This document shows, one piece after another, positions 51,391 through 59,859 of a stretch of DNA of 64,000 bases; position 1 is the first letter of the stretch; each line of letters opens with the position of its first letter. The stretch lies in NCBI GenBank assembly GCA_023444095.1, contig JAEZRP010000036.1, forward strand, positions 186,001 to 250,000. The letters are read 5' to 3'. This DNA comes from Bacillota bacterium. Lineage in GTDB: Bacteria; Bacillota; Clostridia; Christensenellales; Aristaeellaceae. The notes under the pieces were generated by a model. It saw only the letters and a list, made by a program, of their open reading frames with translations, was not told the DNA's origin and searched no databases. The position numbers were made by a program, and so were the translations under genes.

Positions 51391-52367
51391 CACAGGAGAC
51401 GCTTGTAGAGGTCAAAAATCTGAAGAAATATTTCCCCGTCAACCGCGGCGTGCTCGGCCACCACGTCGAGGGCACGGTGAAGGCTGTCGACGACGTATCC
51501 TTTGAAATCTGCAAGGGCGAGACGCTGGGCTTCATCGGGGAATCCGGCTGCGGGAAGAGCACGCTCGCGCGGTTGCTCCTGGGCCTTGCCTGGGCGACGG
51601 AGGGCAGCGTGCGCTTTCGCGGGCGGGAGATCGGTCCCGGGAAGATGGGGGAGGACCGAAAGCGCATCCAGATGGTCTTTCAGGACCCGTATTCCTCCAT
51701 CGATCCGCGCATGAACATCCGCCGCACCATCGAGGAGCCGCTGCGGGTGCATACCCGCATGAGCCGCGCGGAAAAGCGCGCGGCGGTCATGCCGCTCATC
51801 GAGTCGATGGGGCTTTCGGAGGAGGATCTGGCAAAATATCCCCATGAATTCTCGGGCGGACAGCGCCAGCGGATTGGCATCGCCCGCGCGTTTGTCCTGA
51901 ATCCGGACTTCGTGATCTGCGACGAACCGGTTTCCGCGCTGGACGTGTCCATTCAGGCGCAAATCCTGAACCTCTTCAAAAGGCTTCAGCGCGAGCGCGG
52001 GGTGACATACCTCTTCATCTCCCACGACATGTCGGTCATCAAGCATGTCTCCGACCGAATCGCCGTCATGTATCTGGGGCAGATCATGGAGCTTGCGGGC
52101 AAGGACGAGCTGTTCCGTCGGACGCTCCACCCCTATTCGGTGGCGCTCATGGGCGCAATCCCGGTGCCGAACCCCGAATACAGGCGCGCGCGCGTGCTTC
52201 TCAAGGGCGATTTGCCAAGCCCCCTCAACCCGCCGTCCGGCTGCCGGTTCAGCACCCGATGCGAGCATGTGATGGATCTCTGCCGCGCGCGTCCCGCGCC
52301 GCTGGCCGAGGTAAGCCCAGGTCACTTCGTCGCTTGCCACCTCTATGGAGGGCAGACCCATGCTTAA
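51387..52367 (+). CDS. Dipeptide-type ABC transporter ATP-binding protein (DppF-like)
   Basis: A 326-residue partner ATPase: Walker A GESGCGKST, Q-loop VFQDPYSSIDPR, signature FSGGQRQRI, Walker B VICDEPVSALDVS, and the C-terminal oligopeptide extension with CRFSTRCEHVMDLC. The GTG start overlaps the DppD-like stop; the end overlaps the permease start by 8 bases. It forms the ATPase pair with the preceding gene. Confidence 0.93.
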   Translation: MTQETLVEVKNLKKYFPVNRGVLGHHVEGTVKAVDDVSFEICKGETLGFIGESGCGKSTLARLLLGLAWATEGSVRFRGREIGPGKMGEDRKRIQMVFQDPYSSIDPRMNIRRTIEEPLRVHTRMSRAEKRAAVMPLIESMGLSEEDLAKYPHEFSGGQRQRIGIARAFVLNPDFVICDEPVSALDVSIQAQILNLFKRLQRERGVTYLFISHDMSVIKHVSDRIAVMYLGQIMELAGKDELFRRTLHPYSVALMGAIPVPNPEYRRARVLLKGDLPSPLNPPSGCRFSTRCEHVMDLCRARPAPLAEVSPGHFVACHLYGGQTHA

Positions 52368-53280
52368 ATTCATCGCCATGCGCACCTTGAAGGCGCTTTT
52401 CACCATCTGGTTCATCCTGACGCTCGTCTTTCTCTTTACCCGCGTTTCGGGGGATCCGACATACTGGCTCCTGCCCGACGACGCGCCCGAGACGCAGCGG
52501 GAGGAACTGCGCGAGGATCTGGGCCTGAACAAGCCGCTGTATGCGCAGTATGCGGAGAACATCCTCAGCCTTGGCACGGGCCGGGCCGGAAAGAGCTATA
52601 ACTACCTGCGCCCGGTGAGCGAGCTGTTCCGCGAACGCGTGGGCTTCACGCTGCGGCTGGGACTGACTTCGTTTGTCATCGCGGTTGCCATCGGCGTGAC
52701 GATGGGCCTGATCGCCGCCGTCTACCGGAATTCCTTCTTTGACCGGCTGACGATGGGGTTGACGATCACCGGCTCGACGCTGCCGAATTTCGTGCTCAGT
52801 ATCCTTTTGATCTTTCTGTTTTCGCTGAAACTCCGCGTTCTGCCCAGCGGTGGCACGGGGAGCATCCGAAACTATGTGATGCCTGTGATCGCCATGTGCG
52901 TGGGGCCCATGGCCAGCGTGGCCCGCATCACACGCTCCTCGCTCCTGGACGTTTTGCGGCAGGATTACCTCGATCTCGCGCGCTCGAAGGGCGTCCGGAC
53001 GCCGGTGGTGATGATCAAGCACGCGCTCCGAAACGCCCTCATCCCTGTCGTGACGATCATCGGTCTCCAGCTCGGAACAATCATCAGTGGTTCCGTGGTC
53101 GTCGAGACGGTGTTCAGCTGGCCGGGCGTCGGCACCCTCATCATCAACGCCGCCAAGATGCGGGACTACCCGATCATTCTCTATGGCGTGATGTGGATCT
53201 CGGTCGCCGTGACGTTCATGAACATGCTGGTGGACATCAGCTATTCCCTGCTTGATCCGCGCATCCGCGACAACGCATAG
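52360..53280 (+). CDS. Dipeptide-type ABC transporter permease (DppB-like)
   Basis: A 306-residue permease with six helices. N-terminal helix FTIWFILTLVFLFTRVSGDP, with the loop ending DLGLNKPLYAQYAENI, and the EAA-type region DYLDLARSKGVRTPVVMIKHALRNALIP, given here only in part as ARSKG...KHALRNAL. GGAGGG precedes the ATG at 52360. Overlapping or closely spaced neighbours show one transcription unit. Confidence 0.92.
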   Translation: MLKFIAMRTLKALFTIWFILTLVFLFTRVSGDPTYWLLPDDAPETQREELREDLGLNKPLYAQYAENILSLGTGRAGKSYNYLRPVSELFRERVGFTLRLGLTSFVIAVAIGVTMGLIAAVYRNSFFDRLTMGLTITGSTLPNFVLSILLIFLFSLKLRVLPSGGTGSIRNYVMPVIAMCVGPMASVARITRSSLLDVLRQDYLDLARSKGVRTPVVMIKHALRNALIPVVTIIGLQLGTIISGSVVVETVFSWPGVGTLIINAAKMRDYPIILYGVMWISVAVTFMNMLVDISYSLLDPRIRDNA

Positions 53281-53290
53281 GAGGAAGACG

Positions 53291-54139
53291 ATGAAACAAA
53301 GGACCAAAAGGGGCGTCCCGCCGTTTATCCTTTTTCTGATGGTCACGTTCGCGGCGATCTTCATCTTTGCGATGCTCGCGCAGGCGCTTTTCCCGGTTGA
53401 TCTCGGCGCGACGAACCCGCTCTACCGTCTGAGGCCGCCCAAATTCGTCGACGCGGACTCGTCCTATCTCCTCGGAACCGACAGCCTCGGCCGCGACTTC
53501 TCCATCCGGCTGGTCTATGCGACGCAGAACTCGCTCATCATCAGTCTGTCGGGCATGCTGATCGCCATGGCGCTGGGCGTGGCGCTGGGCGTTCTGAGCG
53601 GACTGTACGGAGGCTGGCTTGACTGGGTTATCATGTTTCTGGTCGACGCGCGCCAGTCGATCCCGTTCATTATCATCGCCATCGTCTGCGCCTCCATCTT
53701 CGGCTCCGACAAGCTCACGATGATCCTCATCATGGGTTTTACGGGCTGGGCATCGTTTGCGCGCCTCATCCGCGGTCAGATTCTGCAGCTCAAGCAATCC
53801 GACTTCATCGAGTGCAGCCGCTCCATCGGCGCCTCCCGCATCCGGATTCTGTTTGAGCACATACTGGTCAATATTTCTTCTCCGCTCATCGTCAACGCCA
53901 CGATGCGGCTCTCGTCCTTCATTCTGCTCGAGAGTTCGATGAGCTTTCTCGGCCTCGGCATTCAACCGCCGGGCGTCTCGTTGGGCGTGCTCGTCAGCAA
54001 CGGGCGCGACTTTCTCATCACCAACTGGTGGCTCGCGATCGTACCGAGCGCCGTCATCGTCGTGATCGTCCTTCAGGTTTCCCTGATCGGCGACTGGCTG
54101 CGCGACCGGCTCGATCCCAAGCTCCAGAACAATACCTGA
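53291..54139 (+). CDS. Dipeptide-type ABC transporter permease (DppC-like)
   Basis: A 282-residue permease. Typical N-terminal segment LLGTDSLGRDFSIRLVY and C-terminal ESSMSFLGLGIQPPGVSLG, both markers of DppC/OppC proteins. The start at 53291 follows AGGAGGA, 10 bases after the DppB-like gene. It pairs with that gene to form the channel. A cytoplasmic phosphodiesterase gene follows 18 bases later. Confidence 0.93.
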   Translation: MKQRTKRGVPPFILFLMVTFAAIFIFAMLAQALFPVDLGATNPLYRLRPPKFVDADSSYLLGTDSLGRDFSIRLVYATQNSLIISLSGMLIAMALGVALGVLSGLYGGWLDWVIMFLVDARQSIPFIIIAIVCASIFGSDKLTMILIMGFTGWASFARLIRGQILQLKQSDFIECSRSIGASRIRILFEHILVNISSPLIVNATMRLSSFILLESSMSFLGLGIQPPGVSLGVLVSNGRDFLITNWWLAIVPSAVIVVIVLQVSLIGDWLRDRLDPKLQNNT

Positions 54140-54157
54140 CAGCAACAGGAGGTACCG

Positions 54158-54853
54158 ATGAAAATCATCGCACACCGCGCCGGAACAGATCGCTTTCCGG
54201 AGCAATCGATGGCGTCCATCCGCCACTCGTTCGCCATGGGTGCGGATTATGTAGAAGTGGACGTTCGCTTCACAAAGGACGGCGTCCCCGTCATCTGTCA
54301 CGACGCGAACGTCGGGCGGGTTTTCGGCCTGGACGCGGAGGTCTCAAGCCTTTCGCTCGCCGCATTTCTCTCGCTCCGGCATCGTGCCGACCAGGCGATG
54401 GGAACCTACACGCTGGAGCAGCTTTTTGAGGCGAATCCCGCGCCGCTTCTTCTTCATTACAAGAGCTATGTGAAGGAGCAATTAACACAGGTATTGAAGC
54501 TCATTCGGCTCTACGGCATGCGGGAACGCGCGATGCTCGGCGTGGAGGCGATTGCGGCGGTCGAGCAGGTCAAGGCGTTCGATCCTGGCATCCGCGTGCT
54601 GGCGTTCATGCCCACGGTCTTCGACCTGGATGCGTTTCTTGGAACGGATGCGGATGTCATCCGGCTGTGGGAAAATTGGGTCAAACAGGAGTATGTCGAG
54701 CGAATCCACGGGACGAGAAAAGAGTGCTGGATCATGGCCGGCGCGCATGAGAGCGTAGGCTATACGGATATCAGGAACCTCGAGACGTGGGGGAAGATGG
54801 GGATTGACGGGGTGCTCCTGAACGAGATCGAACCCCTGAACATCCGGAAATAA
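54158..54853 (+). CDS. Glycerophosphodiester phosphodiesterase
   Basis: A 231-residue GDPD-type TIM barrel hydrolysing glycerophosphodiesters to glycerol 3-phosphate and an alcohol. Active-site markers: IAHRAGTDRFPEQS (HRA in place of the usual HRG, PEQS for PENT), YVEVDVRFTKDG with Glu and Asp metal ligands, and VICHDANVGRVF with the catalytic His. There is no signal peptide, so it acts on an imported substrate. It is the last gene of the family-5 ABC importer operon. This placement suggests that the transported compound is a phosphodiester such as a glycerophospho-polyol; that is inference. Confidence 0.88.
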   Translation: MKIIAHRAGTDRFPEQSMASIRHSFAMGADYVEVDVRFTKDGVPVICHDANVGRVFGLDAEVSSLSLAAFLSLRHRADQAMGTYTLEQLFEANPAPLLLHYKSYVKEQLTQVLKLIRLYGMRERAMLGVEAIAAVEQVKAFDPGIRVLAFMPTVFDLDAFLGTDADVIRLWENWVKQEYVERIHGTRKECWIMAGAHESVGYTDIRNLETWGKMGIDGVLLNEIEPLNIRK

Positions 54854-55040
54854 AAGTTCCGGAGGGGGACCGGAAAAAACGGCAGACGACACGAAACCAG
54901 GCAGGGACGCTCGCGCGGTACCCGTGGCAGCGGTCTTGGAAACAGATCGGCGGATTCTCCGGGTCACGGCCTGATCTGGGAGGGATTCTGAGAATGCGCC
55001 ATCGGTACGTGTGGTTCGAACGCTTCTGTGTCACCATTGA

Positions 55041-55080
55041 AACCGCCTGCCGATATGGCTCGCCATATCGGCAGGCGGTT
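55041..55080. terminator. Bidirectional terminator hairpin
   Basis: A perfect 18-bp stem (55041-55058 with 55063-55080), 4-base loop, AA before and TT after. It ends the ABC operon from the left and the truncated gene from the right. The rest of 54854-55177 shows no gene. Confidence 0.75.
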
Positions 55081-55177
55081 TCTGTATGCCCGACAACCCA
55101 ATGAGATCAGACATTTCGAGAAACGAGAGGCTTTCGGGCGCTGGCGTCTCGTGCGCAATTCATAATGACCACGGTCG

Positions 55178-55843
55178 TCAGGCACAGAATGATTCATGGA
55201 GTAATGCATATGCGACATCGAGGGCGAGCGTCTCATTCCACCCGTCCATTCTCACTTTTTCTTCGAGCACGCACGCGAGGACGCGGCGCAGTCCGATCGC
55301 CGCCCCATACGGTTCCTCCGGCGAGGTTGCATCTGTCGACAGAAGCATCTTGTTCATCGGAACAAATCCGATCGCTTCTCGCAGCGCCGTCGCCAGAATG
55401 GAAGGGGAAAGAAGCTGGAGCCAGGACAAGTCGAAGAAGACGTACTCGTAAAAGCGCGCGAGGTTGATCGCCTCGGACAGATACGGATAGCCGTGCAGCA
55501 GAACAAATGGTACCTTTGGATGCCGCTCAATCGCGCTCCTCAGCAAAACGGGAGACGTATTGCCGAGATTCGCCACTCCGGTATGAATCTGATCCTTCAT
55601 CCTGCGATGCCCCGCGTGGAGTGCGTGCAGATGCGCCGCCCACTGGGCCGCAAAGTTGTCCGCTTCAGCCGGACGATATAATCCGGTTGCCCTGTGATTG
55701 CCAAGCATGTAGGGCGCGTCGAGGAGGGTGATCAGAGTCGTCTCCCCGGCGGGACAGCCGGGCGTAAAGTCATCGATGAAATGGCTGGGTCTTTTTTTAC
55801 ATATGATATCTATTTTCTCGAGATGCGATGACGGGTGAATCCC
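55178..55843 (-). pseudogene. 5'-truncated amidohydrolase
   Basis: The frame is open on the minus strand from directly after the glycosyltransferase stop (TGA 55846-55844) down to 55178. Coding similarity runs the whole way, for example SHFIDDFTPGC, PYMLGNHR, FVLLHGYPYL and LLSTDATSPEE, the C-terminal part of an amidohydrolase-2 type TIM barrel. The first ATG is at 55708, without a clear ribosome site, and would drop about 45 codons. The N-terminal metal-binding HxH part is missing. The gene was probably truncated when the glycosyltransferase was joined to it; both share one reading frame across the TGA. Confidence 0.7.
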
Positions 55844-56866
55844 TCAATTTTGAACCTTACTCTCATTCCCTGAATCGATCAATTTTTGATACTGCCGGAT
55901 GATGAACTCTGCGCGCTGCCTGTACGTGTGGTTCTGAACGCTTTGAACTGCGTTTTTGCGGATATCGATCCATTCGTCGCTGTGTTTCTGATAGTATTGC
56001 ACCAATTCCATTGTTTGTTCCGGAGAGGAGGAGACAACCAGATCGCGCCCTGGCGTGAACAGCGTTCGGATCTCCGAATTGTCGGAGGAGAGAACAAACC
56101 CTCCCGATCCCAGTATTTCAAACGTCCTCTTTGTGATCGTCCGGTTGTGGTTCTGCGTCACCATGTTCATGAAGCTCGTGTTGTAGATCGCGCAGGTATG
56201 GGCATAGGGGAGGTAGCCGTGATAGTTTTCTCTGGGGAAATTGACCCCCAGCAGCTCACGGATTAACGGCAAAAATCCACTGTCGCCATAGAGATGCACA
56301 GGGTAATGTTGTTCGAGGAGCGGCTTGAGCAGAATCTTCAACGATGTGTAGCGGTAGTGCTCCGGGTAAAACCGATAAACATTTGCGTAAGAGCTGGCAA
56401 TCAGGCTTATGCGGCTGTCCGGGACGGTTTGAATCGACATCGGGCGATGGTATGCCGGACTGTACGCATAATGCATCATCTCGCATGCAAAGCCTCTTTG
56501 GATGATAAAATCGCGCATTTCCGGGCATATCGTCAGCACCAGATCCGGCTTTGCGGCATATATGACGTCCATCTCGATGCCGTCTCCGGAATTTGAGCGG
56601 TAGTAGGTGCTGGAGATGCCGTCCGTGTCCCAGTGGATATGCTTTACGCCGGAGGGACGGCGGTTTCCCAAGAACGCCATGATGTCCGGCTTGAGTTCCA
56701 AAGGCGCGCCCAGGGTAATGAGAAGATCGGCATCGGCCTTTTCAAGCGCCTGCTCCATTTGCCCCGCATTGGTAGCGATGGAAATCGTGGCTTCACAGCC
56801 CGCCTGTACAAAACCCCACAGCATATCGGTTGAAAATAGCTCGTTTCCGTGGACCAATACCTTCAT
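55844..56866 (-). CDS. CgeB-like glycosyltransferase
   Basis: A 340-residue protein of the CgeB/DUF3880 plus glycosyltransferase-1 layout. First half: VLVHGNELFSTDMLW, HIHWDTDGISSTYY, LVLTICPEM; second half: FEILGSGGFVLSSDNSEIRTLF and DEWIDIRKNAVQSVQNHTY, as in spore-maturation CgeB proteins. The ATG at 56866 is preceded by GAGGG; a TTG at 56875 would add three residues. It lies 56 bases after a GT2-type gene in a polysaccharide region. In Bacillus CgeB helps finish the outermost spore layer; acceptor here unknown. Confidence 0.78.
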   Translation of the reverse strand: MKVLVHGNELFSTDMLWGFVQAGCEATISIATNAGQMEQALEKADADLLITLGAPLELKPDIMAFLGNRRPSGVKHIHWDTDGISSTYYRSNSGDGIEMDVIYAAKPDLVLTICPEMRDFIIQRGFACEMMHYAYSPAYHRPMSIQTVPDSRISLIASSYANVYRFYPEHYRYTSLKILLKPLLEQHYPVHLYGDSGFLPLIRELLGVNFPRENYHGYLPYAHTCAIYNTSFMNMVTQNHNRTITKRTFEILGSGGFVLSSDNSEIRTLFTPGRDLVVSSSPEQTMELVQYYQKHSDEWIDIRKNAVQSVQNHTYRQRAEFIIRQYQKLIDSGNESKVQN

Positions 56867-56922
56867 CACGTTCAACCCTCACAGTTTAATGGATACCGCT
56901 GCCGACCGGATCGCAAGGCGTC

Positions 56923-57789
56923 TCACTTGATCTCCTCCTTGTAGCGGTCCGAAAAGAATCCCTTATGCCATGCGCTGTTGTGCAGTTCACTCAACGCCTT
57001 AAGGCCCATTGCGCCGTACTGCTTGACGAGGCCGGCATAGTTGAGCGCCGTTCCCCCCCCGGCAGTCAATCTTTGTCCCGCAAGCTCGTGATATACCACG
57101 GAGTTGTAATTAACCTTGGGCTGCCAGCGGCGCCTGGTGCCGTAATAGTAGTAATAGCCCAGGAGCATGCTGTCGTCCTCAAAGCACTGAGTGCCCCTTA
57201 AGAATTCCGTGTGATAGCCCCCGGTCTCCTGAAGGATTTCCGATTTGTGCACACAGGGGTTTGTAAATCCGTGGACCACGCGGTCGGTCCTGAGGCCCGC
57301 AACAAAATCTCCCAATTGCGCCGTAATGCTTGGAAGTGCCACGGTTTGTTCCAGGAAAGGCATGTTTCCACCTTTGTCTACAATGCCGCAGCTAATCATG
57401 GGCTCATCGCTATTCTCGAGATAGCGGACCAGCGCATCTTCCCAATGATTCGAGAAGATCATGTCCAGATGCAATTCGCTGATATATTGCGTGCCCGGCA
57501 TGTTTTGCCAGATATACGCAAAGCACTTTTGCCTGCCGACGGATGTTCCAACGTTGATGCCTTCCCCGATGACATGACAATCAAGCCGAAAGAACTTCAG
57601 AAATCCCCTGAGTCTGTCGTTGCTCCAATCGCCCTGATTGTAAATAACTACGGTACGATGCGTGCTGCCCTCCAAGGATTCCAGGCAATTGACCGCAAGC
57701 ATCAGATCCTGATCATGTCTTAGCAGGAATAGCAGCGTATGCACAAGGTTCGGCTGATTCATCCTTCCGACGATTGATGTTTGCTCCAT
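56923..57789 (-). CDS. Glycosyltransferase-like protein (GT-A fold)
   Basis: A 288-residue protein. The N-terminal TLLFLLRHDQDLMLAVNCL, TVVIYNQGDW, GEGINVGTSVGRQKC, with a DxD-like HLDMIFSNH, and the C-terminal GGYHTEFLRGTQCFEDDSML pattern of GT-A enzymes suggest family 2. The start at 57789 has AAAGGAG upstream. It is cotranscribed with the CgeB-like gene. No membrane helix. It is moderately AT-richer than its neighbours, as expected for a surface-sugar gene. Confidence 0.7.
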   Translation of the reverse strand: MEQTSIVGRMNQPNLVHTLLFLLRHDQDLMLAVNCLESLEGSTHRTVVIYNQGDWSNDRLRGFLKFFRLDCHVIGEGINVGTSVGRQKCFAYIWQNMPGTQYISELHLDMIFSNHWEDALVRYLENSDEPMISCGIVDKGGNMPFLEQTVALPSITAQLGDFVAGLRTDRVVHGFTNPCVHKSEILQETGGYHTEFLRGTQCFEDDSMLLGYYYYYGTRRRWQPKVNYNSVVYHELAGQRLTAGGGTALNYAGLVKQYGAMGLKALSELHNSAWHKGFFSDRYKEEIK

Positions 57790-57981
57790 ATCCGGACTCC
57801 TTTTCCCATATTTTCTGATTGATGATCCTTGCGCAACTTCGCATGGTCCGGACGACCATGGAAGACGCGCTTGACATCCGCATCATTTTTTCTGAACCGG
57901 CCGGCCGGCCCAGACTTGATTTGAATGGCTGCGGAGATATCCGGGTCCCGCAGCAAGCCATCTACCCCGTCCGCAGCGCGC

Positions 57982-58998
57982 TCATCGCTTTTGCCAGTCC
58001 GTCCATTCATTCGACACATACTCGCAGCCAAGCAATGTCTGTTCCAGTTCCTCCGGAGTCAGCCGGTGCGTATTGCTGGAACTGTATTCCTCCATCGCTT
58101 CGATTCCCGTGTTGCCGTGATTGAAGTACTTCGTGTAGTTTAAGTCGCTCTTTTCCGAGGGAATGCGGAAATAGTCGCCCATGTCGATGGCTGCCACTTT
58201 TTCCTCCCGGGTCAACAGCGTTTCATGGATCTTTTCGCCCATCCGCACGCCGATCACCTGGATTTCATTGTCGCAATGGAACAGTTTTTTGAGCGCCACT
58301 GCGAGATCTCCTATGGTTGCCGCCGGCGATTTTTTGACCATCAGATCGCCCGATTGCCCGCATTCAAACGCGAACAGCACCAGATCGATCGCTTCGTCCA
58401 GGTTCATCAGAAAGCGCGTCATGTTGGGGTCGGTTATCGTGAGCGCGTCGCCTCTTTTGATCTGTTCGATGAAAAGAGGGATGACGGAGCCCCGGGACGC
58501 CATCACATTTCCATAGCGCGTGCCGCAAATCTGCGTGTGATGGGCGGTTCGGGCCTTTGCCATGAAGACTTTTTCCATGATCGCCTTGGACATTCCCATG
58601 GCGTTGATCGGATAGACCGCCTTGTCGGTAGACAGGCAGACCACTTTTTTGACGCCTGCGTCGACCGCGGCGTTCAGCACGTTTTCCGTGCCCAGCACAT
58701 TCGTTTTGATCGCTTCCAGCGGAAAAAACTCACAGCTTGGCACCTGTTTGAGCGCCGCCGCGTGAAAGATATAATCCACACCCTGTACCGCGTTTTTCAC
58801 ACTTGCGGGATCGCGCACGTCGCCGATCAGGAATTTGATCTTTGGATTTCCGTATGTCCGGCGCATGTCGTCCTGCTTTTTTTCATCTCGCGAAAAGACG
58901 CGGATTTCCCCGATCTCGGTATTCAGAAGCCGCTTGAGGACGGCGTTGCCAAAGGAACCCGTTCCTCCCGTGATCAGCAGCGTTTTATTTTGAAACAT
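57982..58998 (-). CDS. UDP-N-acetylglucosamine 4,6-dehydratase/5-epimerase (CapE/FnlA-like)
   Basis: A 338-residue extended SDR enzyme. NAD motif TGGTGSFGNAVLKRLL, RDEKKQDDMR, HAAALKQVPSCEFFP, and an active-site MGMSKAIMEK in place of the usual YxxxK (as in CapE/FnlA-type proteins). The tail MTRFLMNLDEAIDLVLFA and GDLMVKKSPAATIGDLA is typical of the enzymes that start L-FucNAc or related dideoxy-sugar synthesis. Its GGAGG precedes the ATG. The following 190 bases before the next gene hold nothing I recognise. Confidence 0.85.
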   Translation of the reverse strand: MFQNKTLLITGGTGSFGNAVLKRLLNTEIGEIRVFSRDEKKQDDMRRTYGNPKIKFLIGDVRDPASVKNAVQGVDYIFHAAALKQVPSCEFFPLEAIKTNVLGTENVLNAAVDAGVKKVVCLSTDKAVYPINAMGMSKAIMEKVFMAKARTAHHTQICGTRYGNVMASRGSVIPLFIEQIKRGDALTITDPNMTRFLMNLDEAIDLVLFAFECGQSGDLMVKKSPAATIGDLAVALKKLFHCDNEIQVIGVRMGEKIHETLLTREEKVAAIDMGDYFRIPSEKSDLNYTKYFNHGNTGIEAMEEYSSSNTHRLTPEELEQTLLGCEYVSNEWTDWQKR

Positions 58999-59358
58999 GC
59001 GAAAGGACCTCCGACATCGTCAAGGCCGTCGATTCGGCGCAGCCCTGCCCGTTTTGACCCAGAGCAATCCTCAAAAATACTGTGCATGCACGGCTGCGCG
59101 TTCGGAGACGTGCCGACCGAATGGATCATTCGTTCGGAGCGGTCGCGCATCGAAATGGGTTACCCTTGCAAACCAACCGCGCCTTGAACGAAAATACCAC
59201 GCCGCTTGCTCTAAGCGATACATCATATTCGGTTTTGGAATGTTTGAAAGTTGTCCGCGCGGATGAAGACGCTGTACTGTCGACTTAAATTGGACAGAAA
59301 TATGGGGTGTATTTCTCTGAATGCCGTCGATAATCGAATAAGTGTCGGAGGACGATAG

Positions 59359-59530
59359 GGTTCTTCGCTATTTTGTGAGTAACCGTCTATGATATACTGA
59401 AATAGGGTGTCACAGATGTTCGATCAGACGGGATTATTCGGGGTAGCGCTTGGATCGAGGAGCCAATCTACATCGCTGCTCCGCTCTTGATATTCCTGTC
59501 CTTATTATACACACGAAATAGCGAAGAACC
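59359..59530. mobile_element. ISL3-like insertion sequence remnant (MITE-sized)
   Basis: Terminal inverted repeats of 19 bases with one mismatch (59359-59377, GGTTCTTCGCTATTTTGTG, and 59512-59530) bound a 172-base unit. Inside, from the ATG at 59416, it reads MFDQTGLFGVALG and after a frameshift EEPIYIAA, as at the start of ISL3-family transposases. The rest of the transposase is deleted. No clear target duplication was seen. It is non-autonomous, and the internal frame is broken. Confidence 0.65.
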
Positions 59531-59544
59531 TTGCCCATGGGTAT

Positions 59545-59609
59545 TGGCGGAGAAAGAGGGATTTGAACCCTCGCGTAGGTTGCCTCAGCCTACTCCCTTA
59601 GCAGGGGTG
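59545..59609 (-). pseudogene. 3' part of tRNA-Ser(GCT), likely attachment site
   Basis: On the minus strand this holds an anticodon loop CTGCTAA (anticodon GCT, Ser), a long variable arm (TAGGCTGAGGCAACCTA), a T-arm with GGTTCAAATCC, and acceptor 3' end TTTCTCCGCCA. The 5' half with the D-arm is absent; similarity stops inside the 5' anticodon stem. Such 3' fragments are typical of tRNA integration sites, with the inserted or lost DNA on the higher-coordinate side. Confidence 0.8.
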
Positions 59610-59859
59610 AAAAATGCCCATATTCATTGACATCACCGTCACCTTGTAGACAAAATGTCAACTACGTGCTCCATAATCGCCTTTGATAAATCGAGGTTCT
59701 TCTCAATTCCAACGCACAAATATTAGTTCGTACGGTAACCCATTTTTCATTTTGTAAAGGACATTGTGTTTGTCAACTTTTCCGGCCATCTTTTAACGAA
59801 ATAATCAATTGATATGTTTAACTGCGCGCATTATATGGTCTTCTGGTCAACTTTGCGCC

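Noticed and set aside
57790..57981. Short minus-strand frame between the GT2-like and dehydratase genes
   Set aside because: It overlaps both neighbours, has no ribosome site and no recognisable motif.
59545..59635. A functional tRNA-Ser gene
   Set aside because: The D-arm and 5' acceptor strand are absent, and the 5' anticodon stem already mismatches.
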